Numbered from the stretch's first letter, positions 1-11,044 are shown. The stretch: 61,508 bases of DNA from Diphasiastrum complanatum (GCA_029204225.1 MU833076.1:1-61508), one strand, 5' to 3'. The notes: generated by a model from the sequence alone, not told the origin. Made by a program: numbers and translations.

Positions 1-299
1 CCATATATGCCAAGAGTGGTGGGCCTTGTTCTAATGTGCTGGTATGGGACTAAACATAGCTTATTGCTAATTAACTTGTAAAATGCAATTAACTTAAAAA
101 ACTTAGATTTAAATCTTAAACTTAGACTTTCTAAGTTAAACTATTTATAGATGGTTGTTTGTAATAGTTTAAACTTCAATAATAAAAAAGGTGTAAGGAT
201 AAGGTTTTCCTAAGTCTTTTTACTCTATCAATAGAATTTAGTTGTGGGTTTACAAAACACATGTCACAATAAATTCTTAAACTTGGGCTAACATTATTC
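1..299. other. AT-rich sequence, nothing recognised
   Basis: I see no coding frame, repeat or signal here. The stretch is AT-rich and leads into the degraded gypsy element that begins near position 300. Confidence 0.4.
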
Positions 300-436
300 C
301 AACTTTATTGGATTGGCGGTCCCACGCCAAAGGCAGTTGCGCATTAACCGACTATTTTGTCGTAGGTCTCCTTGTTGGGTGTTATCTTGATGCATGCAAT
401 TCTTTGCCAACGTGCTCCAACATCTGTCATCATAGC

Positions 437-930
437 TTATTCAGGTTCCCCTATTCGGTGGCAAACGGTTGTCTTGTGTTGATCTTCCGGTGTTATTTTT
501 ACTTGATTGTAGTCGTTGAAGCCGTGCAGGAAACCGTAGGCCTTTGCTCCTGCTACTCGGTCCAAAACACTTCCTGTGAAAGATAAGAAAAAATAATCTT
601 TCTTTGTAACCGCATTTAGTGCTTCAGATTCAAACATATTCGTATTTTTCCATTCTTCTTGTGTACTATAACTATGGGTAATACCCATTCTGTGTGTTCG
701 ATTTCATAAATGAAATTGGTGTCTAGCAGCTTCTGCAACTCTTGTTTAATAATCTCCGTGTAGTTAGGATTGCAGCAGTAATATCTCCTTACCTTGGGGA
801 CTGCTCCATACACCAAGGGTATGTGGACTACTATTGGTGGTATACCCTTTAAATCTTTGTACGTCCATGTGAAGCAATCCTTGTATTCCACCAATAGTGC
901 ACATAACCTTGTGAATTCAATGGGTGTCAA
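437..930 (-). pseudogene. Ty3/gypsy reverse transcriptase fragment
   Basis: Two overlapping minus-strand frames (930-616 and 688-437) together cover the N-terminal half of a gypsy reverse transcriptase. The first has the lead-in FTWTYKDLKGIPP, the conserved WVLPIVIVHKKNGKIRIC strand, and ends in NLKH where LNK is usual. The second has the KKDYFFLSFTGSVLDRVAG and GFNDYNQVKITPEDQHKT blocks that lead to the first catalytic Asp region. A frameshift near 640-690 separates them. The catalytic YxDD block is not found downstream, so the domain is truncated as well as shifted. The family call is firm; the boundaries are approximate. Confidence 0.85.
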
Positions 931-1180
931 TTGTTCTCCACATAGACAAATTTCTCTTCTTCGCCTGTGGCTTCAGCTAAGTTCATGGGTTTTGTTCGCG
1001 CGGGTCCTTCAAAGATTTGTTCCATTGTTCCTGATTTTGATCATGTTCCCTCTGTGCTTGTGGTATCATGATTACTACCTTGTTTAAGCTATAATTTTTG
1101 AAGGGTTTATGGCATCTCGTGAACTGGTGTTCATCGCGATTCCTCCTTTAGCATATTGATCTTAGAGCGACTGGTAATCT

Positions 1181-1477
1181 TCAAATTTTGGTCATCTGTG
1201 AGGATGATGACGTTGCATCTGGTTCTATTCCAATTGATTTCAAGGAGTTTGATATTTTTTTTTTTCCCTTTTTATCAACATAGTTGTATACCTCTTTGTT
1301 ATCTTTCTTTAGGACCGGATAGATATTCGCTTCATGGTTACAAATATCAATATCCACCGTAGCGATTGCTTCTTCGAGTAGATCACTCCATCGAATCACC
1401 TGGCTGTAACGTTGCTTCAACTGATGTTTCTTGTTGATGGGTGCCTTGGGTGGTTCTACCTTGGAAACTTTAGCCAT
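1181..1477 (-). pseudogene. Pol linker between protease and RT, gypsy remnant
   Basis: A 98-codon minus-strand frame lies between the protease and reverse transcriptase pieces of the same element. It is lysine-rich, with KKGKKKISNSLKSIGI, and has no motif that I recognise. Its place in the element suggests the variable linker seen in plant gypsy polyproteins. No function is claimed. Confidence 0.4.
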
Positions 1478-1597
1478 TGGTGCTTTCTACAGTGGTTGAG
1501 CTAGTACTTTCTTCATTCCATATCTATCAAGGTCCATGTGTTGCAGGTTTTGTTCATCTGTCAGCTCCACTTCTTCGTCGTATGAGAAGGCATGTTG

Positions 1598-2325
1598 TCA
1601 AGGCACTAGATCGTCTTCGACTTGCTCTGGTATCGGCTCCGCTGCTAACCATGCCACATTGATCATGTTTATCCTGAAAGTTATCGGCGTGTCCGGAGTG
1701 TAACATTTTGGTGATGATGTGCTGGGTTTTGGATCTGAATCAAGATGACATGCATGCACAACCATACAGTCAACTATTGCTAATGCGTTCGTCCATCGCA
1801 CAATATATGTTTGTGAATCATAGTGATCTCCCTTGGCTTGCCTTGGGCGATCAATTGTGTGATCCATGGTGGACGATTTGTCATCAATCTTGGGTGTAAT
1901 CGGTTTCACCGCCCATGTGGTTGGATCAACCTTTACAGCCTGCTCCATATTCTCAAAGGCGAGTTTTTCGATTTTCCAGTTGTGAATCATCTGCGCGACT
2001 CTCAACCAAGGTCTTCCAAGTAAAATGCAATAAGCGGAAGGGGATTCTAGAATTTCCACCACCATGAAGGTGATTACGAACTGCACTCCCGCTATCTTTA
2101 TTGAATGTCCTCAACCACACCTTTTGGTTTTACACAAGATTGATCTGCTAGCTTGATGGTGAATCTTGCTAGCTTCAACCCTTGCAAATCCCATTTTTGA
2201 TACAAAGTAGTGGATATCAAGTTGACGCCTAATATTTCATCTACCACTGCAGCTTCGTCCTTGTATCTCTTGTGTTTAATTGGCAGCATGATGTTATGTT
2301 GCTCACTTTCCCATGCTGCTCCCAC
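1598..2325 (-). pseudogene. Ty3/gypsy aspartic protease remnant
   Basis: Two minus-strand frames (2325-2098 and 2086-1598) hold the second half of a retroviral-type aspartic protease. The first ends in LKLARFTIKLADQSCVKPKG, the strand before the flap in plant gypsy proteases. The second opens with a hydrophobic stretch and then ILLGRPWL, the classical block near the protease C-terminus. The stop between them at about 2090 and the absence of a visible D-S/T-G active site make this a dead copy. In a live element the protease would cut the Gag-Pol polyprotein in the virus-like particle. Confidence 0.75.
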
Positions 2326-2626
2326 TTGAAGGATATTGATGGTTCCTTTATAGCTCGTGTAATATAGGGGCTCTTTTGCTACTGATTCTGGTTCTGGTTC
2401 CGTTTTGGCCCATTAACTAGGATGCTCTTGGCTTGAGGTGCAATCCATAGTAACTCTTCGAGGGATAAGTTCACACATCTGGATAGAAAACTTGTGAGCA
2501 CTCATGGATGTGGAACCTCAGGTTCTCCCATGTGGAAGGGTAGTTCATGATGGTGCAAATAGTCATTTTGATCCATTCACAATGGTGAGCCTGTTGGTAA
2601 TGTTGGTTCTTCAGTAATGTGAGGTT

Positions 2627-2968
2627 CTATAGGAATTTCTCTTGCTCGTGCAGCTTCTTGGCTTGTGCTTTTTGTAACCAATGACGAATCTTCTGATACT
2701 GCCTTCCTTCTTCCATCACGTTAGGATATGGTCCCATCATTGAGGGTTGATCATCTGCCATTGATACCGAAGATGGTGGTGATGGAGCCACTTCCTTCCG
2801 TTTTTGTGCTCGCGTACTCGCTAACTCTAACATGTGAAAATTTTGTTTTTTCAGTGACGTTGGTCCATTGGATCCAATGGCTCTGGTTCTGCTTCTGTCT
2901 TGATTTGTGCAGCTGCAACTTTGGGGAAGTTTGGAGCTTGATTTGCAATCCTTCTTGTTACTGATCAA
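2627..2968 (-). pseudogene. Gag or gag-pol linker remnant, uncertain
   Basis: A 113-codon minus-strand frame lies upstream of the protease remnant, where Gag or a linker is expected. It is rich in Ser, Lys and Gln and ends with a basic helical-looking stretch (WLQKAQAKKLHEQEKFL). No zinc knuckle or capsid signature is visible. I call it part of the element from position only. Confidence 0.35.
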
Positions 2969-3107
2969 CCTGATCTCAGATTCATTCGTTGGAGAGATCC
3001 AGGGTAGCTGGATCTTGGTAGATCTATGGAAATCTGTCTGAATCTTTGAGGATTTGATCAGTTCTATTGGCCAAAAGTGTGATTTTAGGTCTCTTACGGT
3101 GGTTTTT

Positions 3108-3514
3108 CCTCAAATATAGTAGAGTCTCCTCCTCTCAATAAGCATTAAAAATGGTTACAAATGGTGCCTTTTTATCTTTGGGGTCATCGTTGCCCCTTTC
3201 TTCTTATTGGCTACTTGCAAGAAGGTGGGATTGAAATCCACACCCTTCACAAGAAGCAAACAAATCTATGGTGTAGCAAGAAACACACCCCACCTACCAC
3301 TATTTGACCTTTGACTACTTCACAAACTTAGAAACTTAAGTTTAAGCTTAACTTTGGCCTTCTAATGTTATTTTTAATTACATGGCCCAAAGTCAAGTTT
3401 ATGTCCAAAATTATTTATTTACAAGTGCTCATTGGGCCATGGCCTTACGCACGTAGGATGCCACAACCCTCGCAACTATTTCCAACTAATTTATTTATTT
3501 ACACTATAATACCC
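3108..3514 (-). repeat. LTR family A, truncated copy
   Basis: The minus strand starts TGTTGAGGGTATT and matches, with scattered differences, the LTRs at 49528-50286, 52064-52342 and 59403-60266. Shared blocks include TGCTCATTGGGCCATGG (plus strand) and ACACCCCACCTACCAC. The inner half of the LTR is missing: similarity stops near 3108. It is probably the 5' LTR of the degraded gypsy element at 300-3107. Confidence 0.8.
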
Positions 3515-4229
3515 TCAACACCATCATAGCAGGGTGATTAGCAACCTCAGAGCTATCATTCTGAAAGTCGGCCAGTAAAAAGACTATTACTCGCCATTTC
3601 AAATTTTCCAACCCATTTTTTTTGTTCCCATCACTTTTCTATTACTCGCCCAGCTATAACTCACCAACTGAGTGTTATTTTTATATGCTCATTATTATAA
3701 CTCTCCATCAGTACAGATGCATCTACACACCTTGATTAGTGTTTTGCCAGACCGCCAAGGAGTTATAATTTTTATTACTTGCCCTTCTATTACTCGCCAA
3801 CAATATAACTCGCCAGGTTTTCTACATCACTTGTCACATTTACAAATCGTCCTGATCATCTATTAGAATAGGTAGGCATCTCAGTGAGTTATAATCTTAT
3901 TACTCGCGCCTACTATTACTCATCCTGTATAACTCGCCAATAGTGAAAATCTAGAATTTTCTAGAACTTTTGACAATCAAAACCCATCTACATTTTTTCC
4001 ATTGGCACAACGTCAAGGTGCCTTACCCCAACCACCGTCTAGATTGGCATTACCACCCATTCTCCCCAGAATCCAAGGCCTAGTACTGAGAAATCCTTAA
4101 CCAACTACCCAGCAACATGGTCGAAGTGATCAAAGAATTCTACTACCCTATGGAGGAATCACATGATTTGTCTCAGTGTATTTTATAGATAGAGAGAATG
4201 GCGATTTGGTACCGATCTACACCAACTAG
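3515..4229. repeat. Gene-less stretch with alternating ATTACTCGCC / TATAACTCGCC motifs
   Basis: Between 3586 and 3938 about eight short motifs alternate between ATTACTCGCC and TATAACTCGCC, some with one or two changes (3586, 3641, 3655, 3774, 3789, 3804, 3899, 3915, 3928). Spacing is irregular, from about 14 to 115 bases. The rest of the stretch has no supported gene. Confidence 0.6.
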
Positions 4230-4493
4230 CTTAGAAGTACTGGATTTAGAGCTCCCATCAAGTGTTACGGATGTGGAGAGAACCATATAATTGTGGAGTG
4301 CCCTAACAAGCCACAAGGCAACTTTGTACCTCTATGCCGTGATTGTGGGTATGGACACCCATATCTAACATGTCCAATCTCATGTTTGGAAAGTATCCTA
4401 AGCGATAAATTTTGTCATCTGGGTTTCACTCATGTACGGCACTTACGTGAAATATTACCCAAATTGAAAATTAAAGTTAAAGAAAAAAAATAA
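4230..4493 (+). pseudogene. Gag nucleocapsid remnant with two CCHC-like knuckles
   Basis: The frame opens after a stop at 4227 and ends at 4493. It carries two zinc-knuckle-like motifs: CYGCGENHIIVEC (4263 on) and CRDCGYGHPYLTC about 20 residues later. Both have the spacing C-x2-C-x3-H-x4-C, one residue shorter than the classical C-x2-C-x4-H-x4-C. The tail is basic (KLKIKVKEKK). The block around NFVPLC resembles the gag remnant at 58440-58620 (YVPLCGNC, GEGHIISECP), so it probably comes from the same gypsy lineage (family D). In a live element this domain binds the genomic RNA. The start is not defined. Confidence 0.65.
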
Positions 4494-5072
4494 TGATTAT
4501 AGAGTTTGAAACGATCCACAAACTCTAGCAGACAATTCAAAAAGCTTCCAATCCAAAATTCTAAAATATGATAATTCATTCAACTAGAATCTCTAGGAGA
4601 ATCATTAAGATATAAAATAATTAAAACTCAATTCTGAGTATCCTAGATACTCTCTTGAGCTAGATGTCCATGTTTCTAGCATCAAATGCAAGAAAATAAC
4701 AATCATTCATCTTAATAGATTTGTTTGTGCCCTATGATAACTAGAGATATAATCGAAAGAACTGTACTCAAGTATCTACAGACCATAATCTGTAGCAGAA
4801 TAATATCCACTAGAATAATTAAATTCTCCACAAGTAAAGTACTTATCTTATCCAAAAAGTAATGAATGATTATTGGAGGCAGTTATAGGTTTCCCTTATC
4901 CAATATCTTACAAGCTAAAATTGGCTTCATCCTTTTAGAAGGCCCTTCAGAGGTGGAGGCCTTATTTATACAATGTAGAATATATCAACAAAAAATAAAG
5001 TTTATTAAAAGTTGTAAGTAAATGTATGAATCAAATGTATTACAAGCTAGATCTTTTGGAATATGACAGTTC
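4494..5072. other. AT-rich spacer, nothing recognised
   Basis: No coding frame or repeat is supported. It ends at the left LTR of the copia element. Confidence 0.4.
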
Positions 5073-5757
5073 TGAAAAGTACAGTACTTGAGTAATAAAT
5101 GGATCTTTGAATGATCCACAAGGTTGATTTTGTGCTTGCTTAACAATCTATCAGATACTAGTCAACAAAACAAGATCTAGTTTAGCAGTTTGATAGAAAA
5201 CAAGTAGAGACAATCAAAGCATTGATCATAAACTAAAATCCGACTTCACACGTGTGAAAATGAGGCTGTTGTACGGCCTATAGACAGAGGATAATGTGCA
5301 CCAAAGCTGAGTTTCATTGGAATCAATCACAATCACGATACAAAGAGAGAAATCCGAGTTTCATCTTGAGGCTCCAAAACGTTTCTATCTTCTCACTATG
5401 GAGAATGGAAATACATAGTAAAAGACACTTCCTTTGCAAATTTAGGTGAAAATCCATCATGTAATAAGGAAGTAGACTCAACTTTCTTGTCCTAAAATGA
5501 AAACCCTAGTCTAGATCCAAGAGTCATGCTTGGTAGGTGCATGGTAGGTACAAATCTCATCATAAATCAAGGTCTAGATCCTACAAAGTAGGAATCACTA
5601 CCAAATGGACACAACCACTCCTCTTGACTCGTGGTAACCTACATTAGGTGTAGATTGACAAGTGGCACTTTGGCCATACAAGTGACTAACAAAAAATATT
5701 GACAAAATATATAATATTCTACATGGCTAGATTTGTCAATGTAGGCAATTTTTCACA
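5073..5757 (-). repeat. 3' LTR of copia 1
   Basis: On the plus strand it begins TGAAAAGTACAGTACTTGAG and ends GGCAATTTTTCACA. It is nearly identical to 10357-11044. The purine tract follows at 5758-5766 on the plus strand as CTCCTCCTC. Confidence 0.92.
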
Positions 5758-6363
5758 CTCCTCCTCAAATCTAGCCTTAGAAACAACAATACTTTTACCA
5801 ATCACTCCAATTGAAGATCTAAGCTTGACAAATGAATCTTTAGGTAAAGATTTAGAAAACAAATCAGCCAAGCAACTTGATGATGACACATGTTGGAGCC
5901 TGATATCTTTGGCTTGCACTTTCTCCCTCACAAAATGATGAGCAATCTCGATGTGTTTGCTCTTTGCATGGAATGTAGGATTAGTTGCAAGTGATTGGGC
6001 TGATTTGTTGTCACAATAGATGATTGAGATCTCATCCTCCATAACATGAAGCTCCACCAATAGTCTTTTGAGCCACAAGACCTCCTTGCATATTGATGTC
6101 AAGGCCTTGTACTCAGATTTTGTGGAAGATAAGGAGATGGTACCTTTCTTTTTGGAAAGCCATGAGACTACTCCATCACATAGAAAGGTGGCAAAGGCAC
6201 TTGTTGATTTCATTTCCACTTTGTCACTTACAAAATCCGAGTCACTATAGGCTCTTAAGCCAAGATTAGTCCCTCTATATAAAATGCCAAAATTCTTAGT
6301 AGATGAAATATATCTAAGAACTCTTTTGGCCATCTTCCAATGTGAAACTAGAGGACTTTGCAT
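5719..6363 (-). pseudogene. Copia RNase H domain
   Basis: A 214-codon minus-strand frame matches the C-terminus of copia Pol. It shows the AYSDSDFVSD block with catalytic Asp, the VSWLSKKKGTISLSSTKSEY block with catalytic Glu, IIYCDNKSAQSLATNPTFH with Asp, and the closing KHIEIAHHFVREKV and DLFSKSLP motifs. In a live element it removes RNA from the RNA-DNA hybrid. The frame has no stop before the polypurine tract: it reads through it as FEEEC and continues about 13 codons into the 3' LTR. The domain itself looks intact, but the upstream part of Pol is broken. Confidence 0.9.
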
Positions 6364-6450
6364 GAATTGGCTTAACTTTCCAACACTATAGCTAAGATCA
6401 GGTCTAGAAATAAATCAAGGAGCAATAAGTCTTCTATATAATGTGATGTC

Positions 6451-7698
6451 CTAAAAGGATGCTTCATCACCATCAATAGATGCTTTTACATGTTGCTCCA
6501 TTGGTGTCTCAATGCCTTTATAATTCTTCATTCCAAATCTATCTAGGATGGCTGTAGCATATTTAGATTGACAAATAAAGCTAAAATCACATCCTCTAAT
6601 AACCTCTATTCCAAGAATGAAACTTAATAGGCCGAGATCTACCATTTTAAACTCTTTTGCCAAAGCAATTTTTACAGAGTCTAATTCCATCTAGATCATT
6701 ACCACTCAAGATAATGTCATCTACATGCAAAAAAAAATAATGATCATGTCATCATAAAATCTTATGTACAATGATGGATCATAGGCACTCATTACAAAAT
6801 TGATGGAAATGAGAAAAGAGTTTAGCCTAGAGTACCAAGGTCTAGGTGCTTGCTTGACCCCATAAAGGCTCTTCTTCAAGAAACACACATTTTTTTCATG
6901 CTTTGCCTTGATGAAGCCCTCGAGTTGCCTCATGTAGATCTCTTCCTCCAAATAACCATTGAGGAAATCATTTGTGAAATCAAGTTGGAATAGCTCCCAA
7001 TTGAAGGTTGTAGCAAGACTAATGATCAACCTGATATTAACAAGTTTAGCCACAGGAGCAAAAGTCTCATCATAATCAATGTCTTTGGTCTGTAAGAATC
7101 CTTTTGCTACAAGCCTAGCTTAATGCTTACTTATTGATCCATCTTTATTATACTTCAATCTAAATACCCACTTGCAATCAAGAGGTTTTTTCCCTTGAGG
7201 AAGATCCACAAGATCCCAAGTATGAATCTCAATGAGAGCATTATACTCTACTTGCATAGCATCCATCCAACTCTTAGATTTACAAGCATCTTCATAGCAT
7301 GTTGGCTCATCTAACATTGAAGTAAGAAAGGTGTAAGATGCGAAAGATGATGAGCCTTCTCTTTGATCACTTTGACCATCATAGGTGAGCCTCAATAGCT
7401 CGGTCATTGTCCTTCTGGATCTCCTTGGAGTTCTTGGAGTTCTTGCATCTTGAGGTGGATCTTCAAATTCTTCTTCATTTGGAAGCTCCTCCTCCATCCT
7501 AGCATGATCCTTGGCATCAAGATGATTAGTAGCATTATCATCCAAATCACAAGCATGTCCTTCATAAAAAATAACATCCCTACTCACTATCACCTTGCTA
7601 GTGATGGGATTGAAGACTCTATATCCTTTGCTATTCTCACCATATCCCACAAATATGCCTTTGATGGAGGTTGCATCATCCTTCTTCCTTGTATCCAA
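6451..7698 (-). pseudogene. Copia reverse transcriptase and integrase C-terminal region, in pieces
   Basis: Three minus-strand frames (7698-7120, 7053-6721, 6690-6451) make up the copia RT. The first starts in the integrase C-terminal region (GIFVGYGENSKGYRVFNP) and ends in the RT lead-in WMDAMQVEYNALIEIHTWDLV and CKWVFRLKYN. The second has QLDFTNDFLNGYLEEEIYMRQ, SLYGVKQAPRPWY and the catalytic FYDD in place of YVDD. The third has FKMVDLGLLSFILGIEV and the thumb. A stop near 7120, another near 6720 and a shift near 6690 separate them, so no active enzyme is possible from this copy. Confidence 0.88.
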
Positions 7699-7701
7699 GG
7701 A

Positions 7702-8400
7702 TTAGTATACATAGCAAGTGGATCCAAAAACTTTGAGATCCTTGAGATTGGATTTCTCTGCAAATAGAGCTTCAAATGGTGTGATTCCTTCAATGGCTTG
7801 ATTAGGCAATCTATTGCACAAATAATTAGCACAAGTTATTGCCTCACCCCAAAATGGTTTGGGTGGAGAAACATCTAGCCTTAAGGCCTTAGCACACTCA
7901 CAAAGAGTTCTATTTCTCCTCTTAATCACTCCATTTTGTTGAGGGGTGTATGGACATGACAACTCCCTCTTTATGCCATTAGAATTACAAAAGTCAATTA
8001 ACTTATTGGAGATATATTCACCTCCATTATCACTCCTTAATATCTTAATCTTGGTACGAAGTTGATTTTCTACCAAAGTCTTGAACTTTACAAAAGAATC
8101 AAATACCATAGCTTTGCTAGACAAGAGGTACATCCAACAGTATCTAGAATAGTCATCAATGAAGATTACATAATACTTGGCACCACCATTAGGCTCATGT
8201 GAAAAACTATGAGCATCTAAATGGACGAGTTCAAGAGGAGAGCTTGAGCTTGATGTAGATCTTGAGAAGGGTAGTTTGTGAGCCTTTGAGAGGCTACATG
8301 CTTCACATATCTTCCCACACTTTGACAAATGCTTGGGGAGTCCAAATGCAAGCTCCTTTCCATGGCTTTGAAGTTGGAAAGGCCCAACCTTTTGTGCCAT
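7702..8400 (-). pseudogene. Copia integrase core
   Basis: A 232-codon minus-strand frame covers the end of the zinc-binding domain (KCGKICEACSLSKAHKLPF), the first catalytic Asp (HLDAHSFS), the FIDDYSRYCWMYLL strand, the second catalytic Asp (LRSDNGGEYIS) and the PYTPQQNGVIKRRNRT block. In copia integrases the last block reads NGVxERKNRT and the Glu is the third catalytic residue; here it is Lys. The enzyme would therefore be inactive even without the frameshifts on both sides. Confidence 0.9.
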
Positions 8401-8657
8401 AGTTCCACCTTTGATATCTCCACCTTTGCCAAATTTACACTCTCCACTGTAACATTAGCATCAAGCTTAAACAATCTACCTTGCTTAAAGCCTTTAGCTA
8501 TACATTCATCATTTCTAAGGATGGAACAAACTCCATGCTTGAATTGTACATCAAGGCCATGATCCATTAATTGGCCAACACTAAGCAAATTCTTGGTTAA
8601 CTTAGGAGCATAAAGAACATTCTCAAGATTCATCCTTTTGGATGATCCAACATACAA
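8217..8657 (-). pseudogene. GAG-pre-integrase domain of copia 1
   Basis: The minus-strand frame has SKRMNLENVLYAPKLTKNLL, SVGQLMDHGLDVQFKHG and the first half of the integrase zinc finger (ELWHKRLGLSNFKAM). It overlaps the integrase frame because a frameshift falls inside the zinc finger. The second His of the usual HxRLGHxNF block is changed to Leu. Confidence 0.85.
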
Positions 8658-8849
8658 TGGAATGGTTCCTATTCCACTTATATTGCATTCTTGACTACTT
8701 GCAATATAGATTGATCTATGTACATCATTGTAAGAAAGTAAAAGTGGAGAAAATTTCCTTTTGATATGTCATGTAGGAGCTATCCCCACTATCAATCCAC
8801 CAAGAATCATTGGTGCTGCTCTTGGATGATGGAAGTTTGTTGGAAACCA
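8658..8849 (-). pseudogene. Copia aspartic protease remnant
   Basis: The minus strand of about 8767-8820 encodes NDSWWIDSGDSSYMT, which carries the D-S-G active site of copia proteases (usually WxxDSGAS). No long open frame surrounds it. It lies between the gag zinc knuckle and the GAG-pre-integrase block, as expected. Confidence 0.7.
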
Positions 8850-8883
8850 TCAAGGATGACTCTTCTTCATCCTCCTCCTCCTC

Positions 8884-9562
8884 CTAATGTGCAATGTTGC
8901 TTTGTTTGCTCTCTTGTGCCTTCTTCTTCTTGAGACATTCTGATGCAAAATGTTCTTTCTTTCCACAAAAAAAACATTTGTACTTGGACTTGTCCTTGAT
9001 CTTGCTCTTTGAGCTTGAAGCATCATCCTCCTCCTTGGTCTCCTTGGAGTGCTTCTTTTTGTTATTGATCTTCTTCTTGCCTTTGAATGAGAAATTAGCT
9101 TTCTCATCACCATCCTGCAGAGAAATAGCATTCATTTTTGCATTGATGTGCATCATCCTACACTCTTTAGCCACTAATACATTATGAAGCTTTTCTATAG
9201 TGGGCAAAGTGTCTTGGATTGCAAAGTTTTGAACCAAATTTGAAAAGTCACTCCCTAGACTATTAAGGACAATCTGAACAAGCTCACCATCTTGAATCTT
9301 CTCTCAATGGAGCTAACTCCATATTGAGAGACTTGATTCTGAGCACATAATCCCGTGCACTCACATCACTCCTCTTCATGCTTTGCAGCATCTGATTCCT
9401 AAGCATGAGAACTCTCGAAGTGTTACTAGACTCACAGATTGATTTTAGATATTCCCAAGCCTCTTTAGCACTTTTACATGATGACACTTCCCTCAAAAAA
9501 TCATTGCTTACATTCATCTTAATACAGTGAAATGCAAACCTAGATCTCTTCATGTATCTCAC
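8884..9562 (-). pseudogene. Copia gag with CCHC zinc knuckle
   Basis: Two minus-strand frames (9562-9284 and 9237-8884) make up the gag. The first has the UBN2-type capsid text FLREVSSCKSAKEAWEYLKS and LMLRNQMLQSMKRSDVSARD. The second has a lysine-rich stretch and then CFFCGKKEHFASEC, a classical C-x2-C-x4-H-x4-C knuckle that binds RNA. A stop and shift near 9240-9284 separate them. The true start should be upstream, between 9563 and about 9730, but no clean start is visible. Confidence 0.85.
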
Positions 9563-10341
9563 TAATTCCTATGCATCTAGAGGTTCATCCTCATCATCAA
9601 TTAGAAACTCATAAAGATTCTGGAGCACCATGAGTGACTCCATCCCCACTTTCCAAATAGCATAATTGGTAGAATTTAACCTCTCACTAGCTTCTAGAAG
9701 GTATGCTCCAACTGATCTCATCTTACTAGTGAAATTCTACACACAAGATATAGATTTGGTTGAACTTGGAACTCACAAAGGTTTCTAACTTGCAGTGTTT
9801 CACTCAAATCTTATTTCTAATCCAACAAATGGACTTGTAATCATAGTTCTATCACTCCCTCACAAAGCTGGAATGAAGATAAGATGATGTGAAAACTACT
9901 CTCAAACAAATCTTGCCAATTTTGGCTATTTTTGGACAATAAAATGACTATCTCTCTTTATCACTTTGATGTACTTTCTAGACCTGATTTCCACTTTAAG
10001 GAGGTCTAAATTCAGTCTAGATTAATTAGTTCTCATGAAACAAAGTCAAAACTAATTAATGGCAAGTGATCTTGGTAGCTTATCCTAGAATTTGCACCAA
10101 AAATTACATCAAACTGACACCAGATGAAATTTTTTAATGATCCAATGAATATAGGGGTTTAAATGATGGTTCAAAGTTTCCCACATGTGTGAACAGTACG
10201 AATTTTGATCCAAAAAAAATTTGGAATCAAATCTTGTCACCAAAACTTGGATACCAGCTCGCCCTTCCAATACTAGCTTTTTGCACCAAAAACCTGCTAA
10301 AACTGGATTGGTTTCAAACATTGATCAATAGCCTTGTACTT

Positions 10342-10354
10342 GGCTCTGATACCA
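10342..10354 (-). promoter_or_regulatory. Primer-binding site, initiator tRNA-Met type
   Basis: The minus strand reads TGGTATCAGAGCC, complementary to the 3' end of plant initiator tRNA-Met. It starts two bases inside the 5' LTR edge at 10357, as needed to prime minus-strand DNA synthesis. Confidence 0.92.
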
Positions 10355-10356
10355 GG

Positions 10357-11044
10357 TGAAAAGTACAGTACTTGAGTACCATAAATGGATCTTTGAATGA
10401 TCCACAAAGTTGATTGTGTGCTTGCTTAACAATCTATCAGATACTAGTCAACAAAACAAGATCTAGTTTAGCAGCTTGATAGAAAACAAGTAGAGATAAT
10501 CAAAGCATTGATCATAAACTGAAATTCCACTTCACAAGTGTGAAAATGAGGCTATTTTACGGCCTATAAATAGAGGATAATGTGTGCCAAAGCTGAGTTT
10601 CATTGGAATCAATCACAATCACCATACAAAGAGAGAAAATCCGAGTTTCCTCTTGAGGCTCCAAAAAGTTTCTATCTTCTCACTATGGAGAATGGAAATA
10701 CATAGGAAAAGACACTTCCTTTGCAAAGTTAGGTGAAAATTCAACATGTAATAAGGAAGTAGACTCAACTTTCTTGCCCTAAAATGAATACCCTAGTCTA
10801 GATCCAAGAGTCATGTTTGGTAGGTGCATGGTAGGTACAAATCTCATCATAAATCAAGGTCTAGATCCTACAGAGTCGGATTCACTACCAAATGGACACA
10901 ATCACTCCTCTTGACTCATGGTAACCTACATTAGGTGTAGATTGACAAGTGGCACTTTGGCCATACAAGTGACTAACAAAAAATATTGACAAAGTATACA
11001 ATATTCTACATGGCTAGATCTGCCAATGTAAGCAATTTTTCACA
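10357..11044 (-). repeat. 5' LTR of copia 1
   Basis: It matches 5073-5757 over its full length with scattered differences. The LTR would contain the element promoter, but I cannot fix a TATA box with confidence. Confidence 0.92.

Larger units (their letters stand above)
300..3514 (-). mobile_element. Degraded Ty3/gypsy retrotransposon (minus), with partial 5' LTR
   Basis: Reading the minus strand from 3514 down, there is an LTR fragment of family A (3514-3108), a gag/linker remnant, an aspartic protease, a linker and a reverse transcriptase that fades near 430. This order (PR before RT) is the Ty3/gypsy order. All frames are broken by stops and shifts, so no protein can be made. The 3' LTR, RNase H and integrase are not recognisable within the window. 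Assigning LTR family A to this internal region is an inference from adjacency and orientation; the LTR is truncated at its inner end and no primer site remains. Confidence 0.7.
5073..11044 (-). mobile_element. Ty1/copia retrotransposon 1, structurally complete but decayed
   Basis: Two direct repeats (5073-5757, 685 bp; 10357-11044, 688 bp) flank about 4.6 kb holding gag, protease, integrase, RT and RNase H in copia order on the minus strand. The initiator tRNA-Met primer site lies just inside the right LTR and a purine tract (GAGGAGGAG) just inside the left one. The LTRs end TG...CA and differ by only scattered changes and small indels. The outer 5-mers (AGTTC at left, ACAAT at right) do not match, so no target-site duplication is visible. 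Frameshifts and stops break every gene. Confidence 0.92.

Noticed and set aside
308-586. A 92-codon plus-strand frame at the start of the window
   Set aside because: It runs antisense to the gypsy RT remnant and has no domain; it is a shadow frame.
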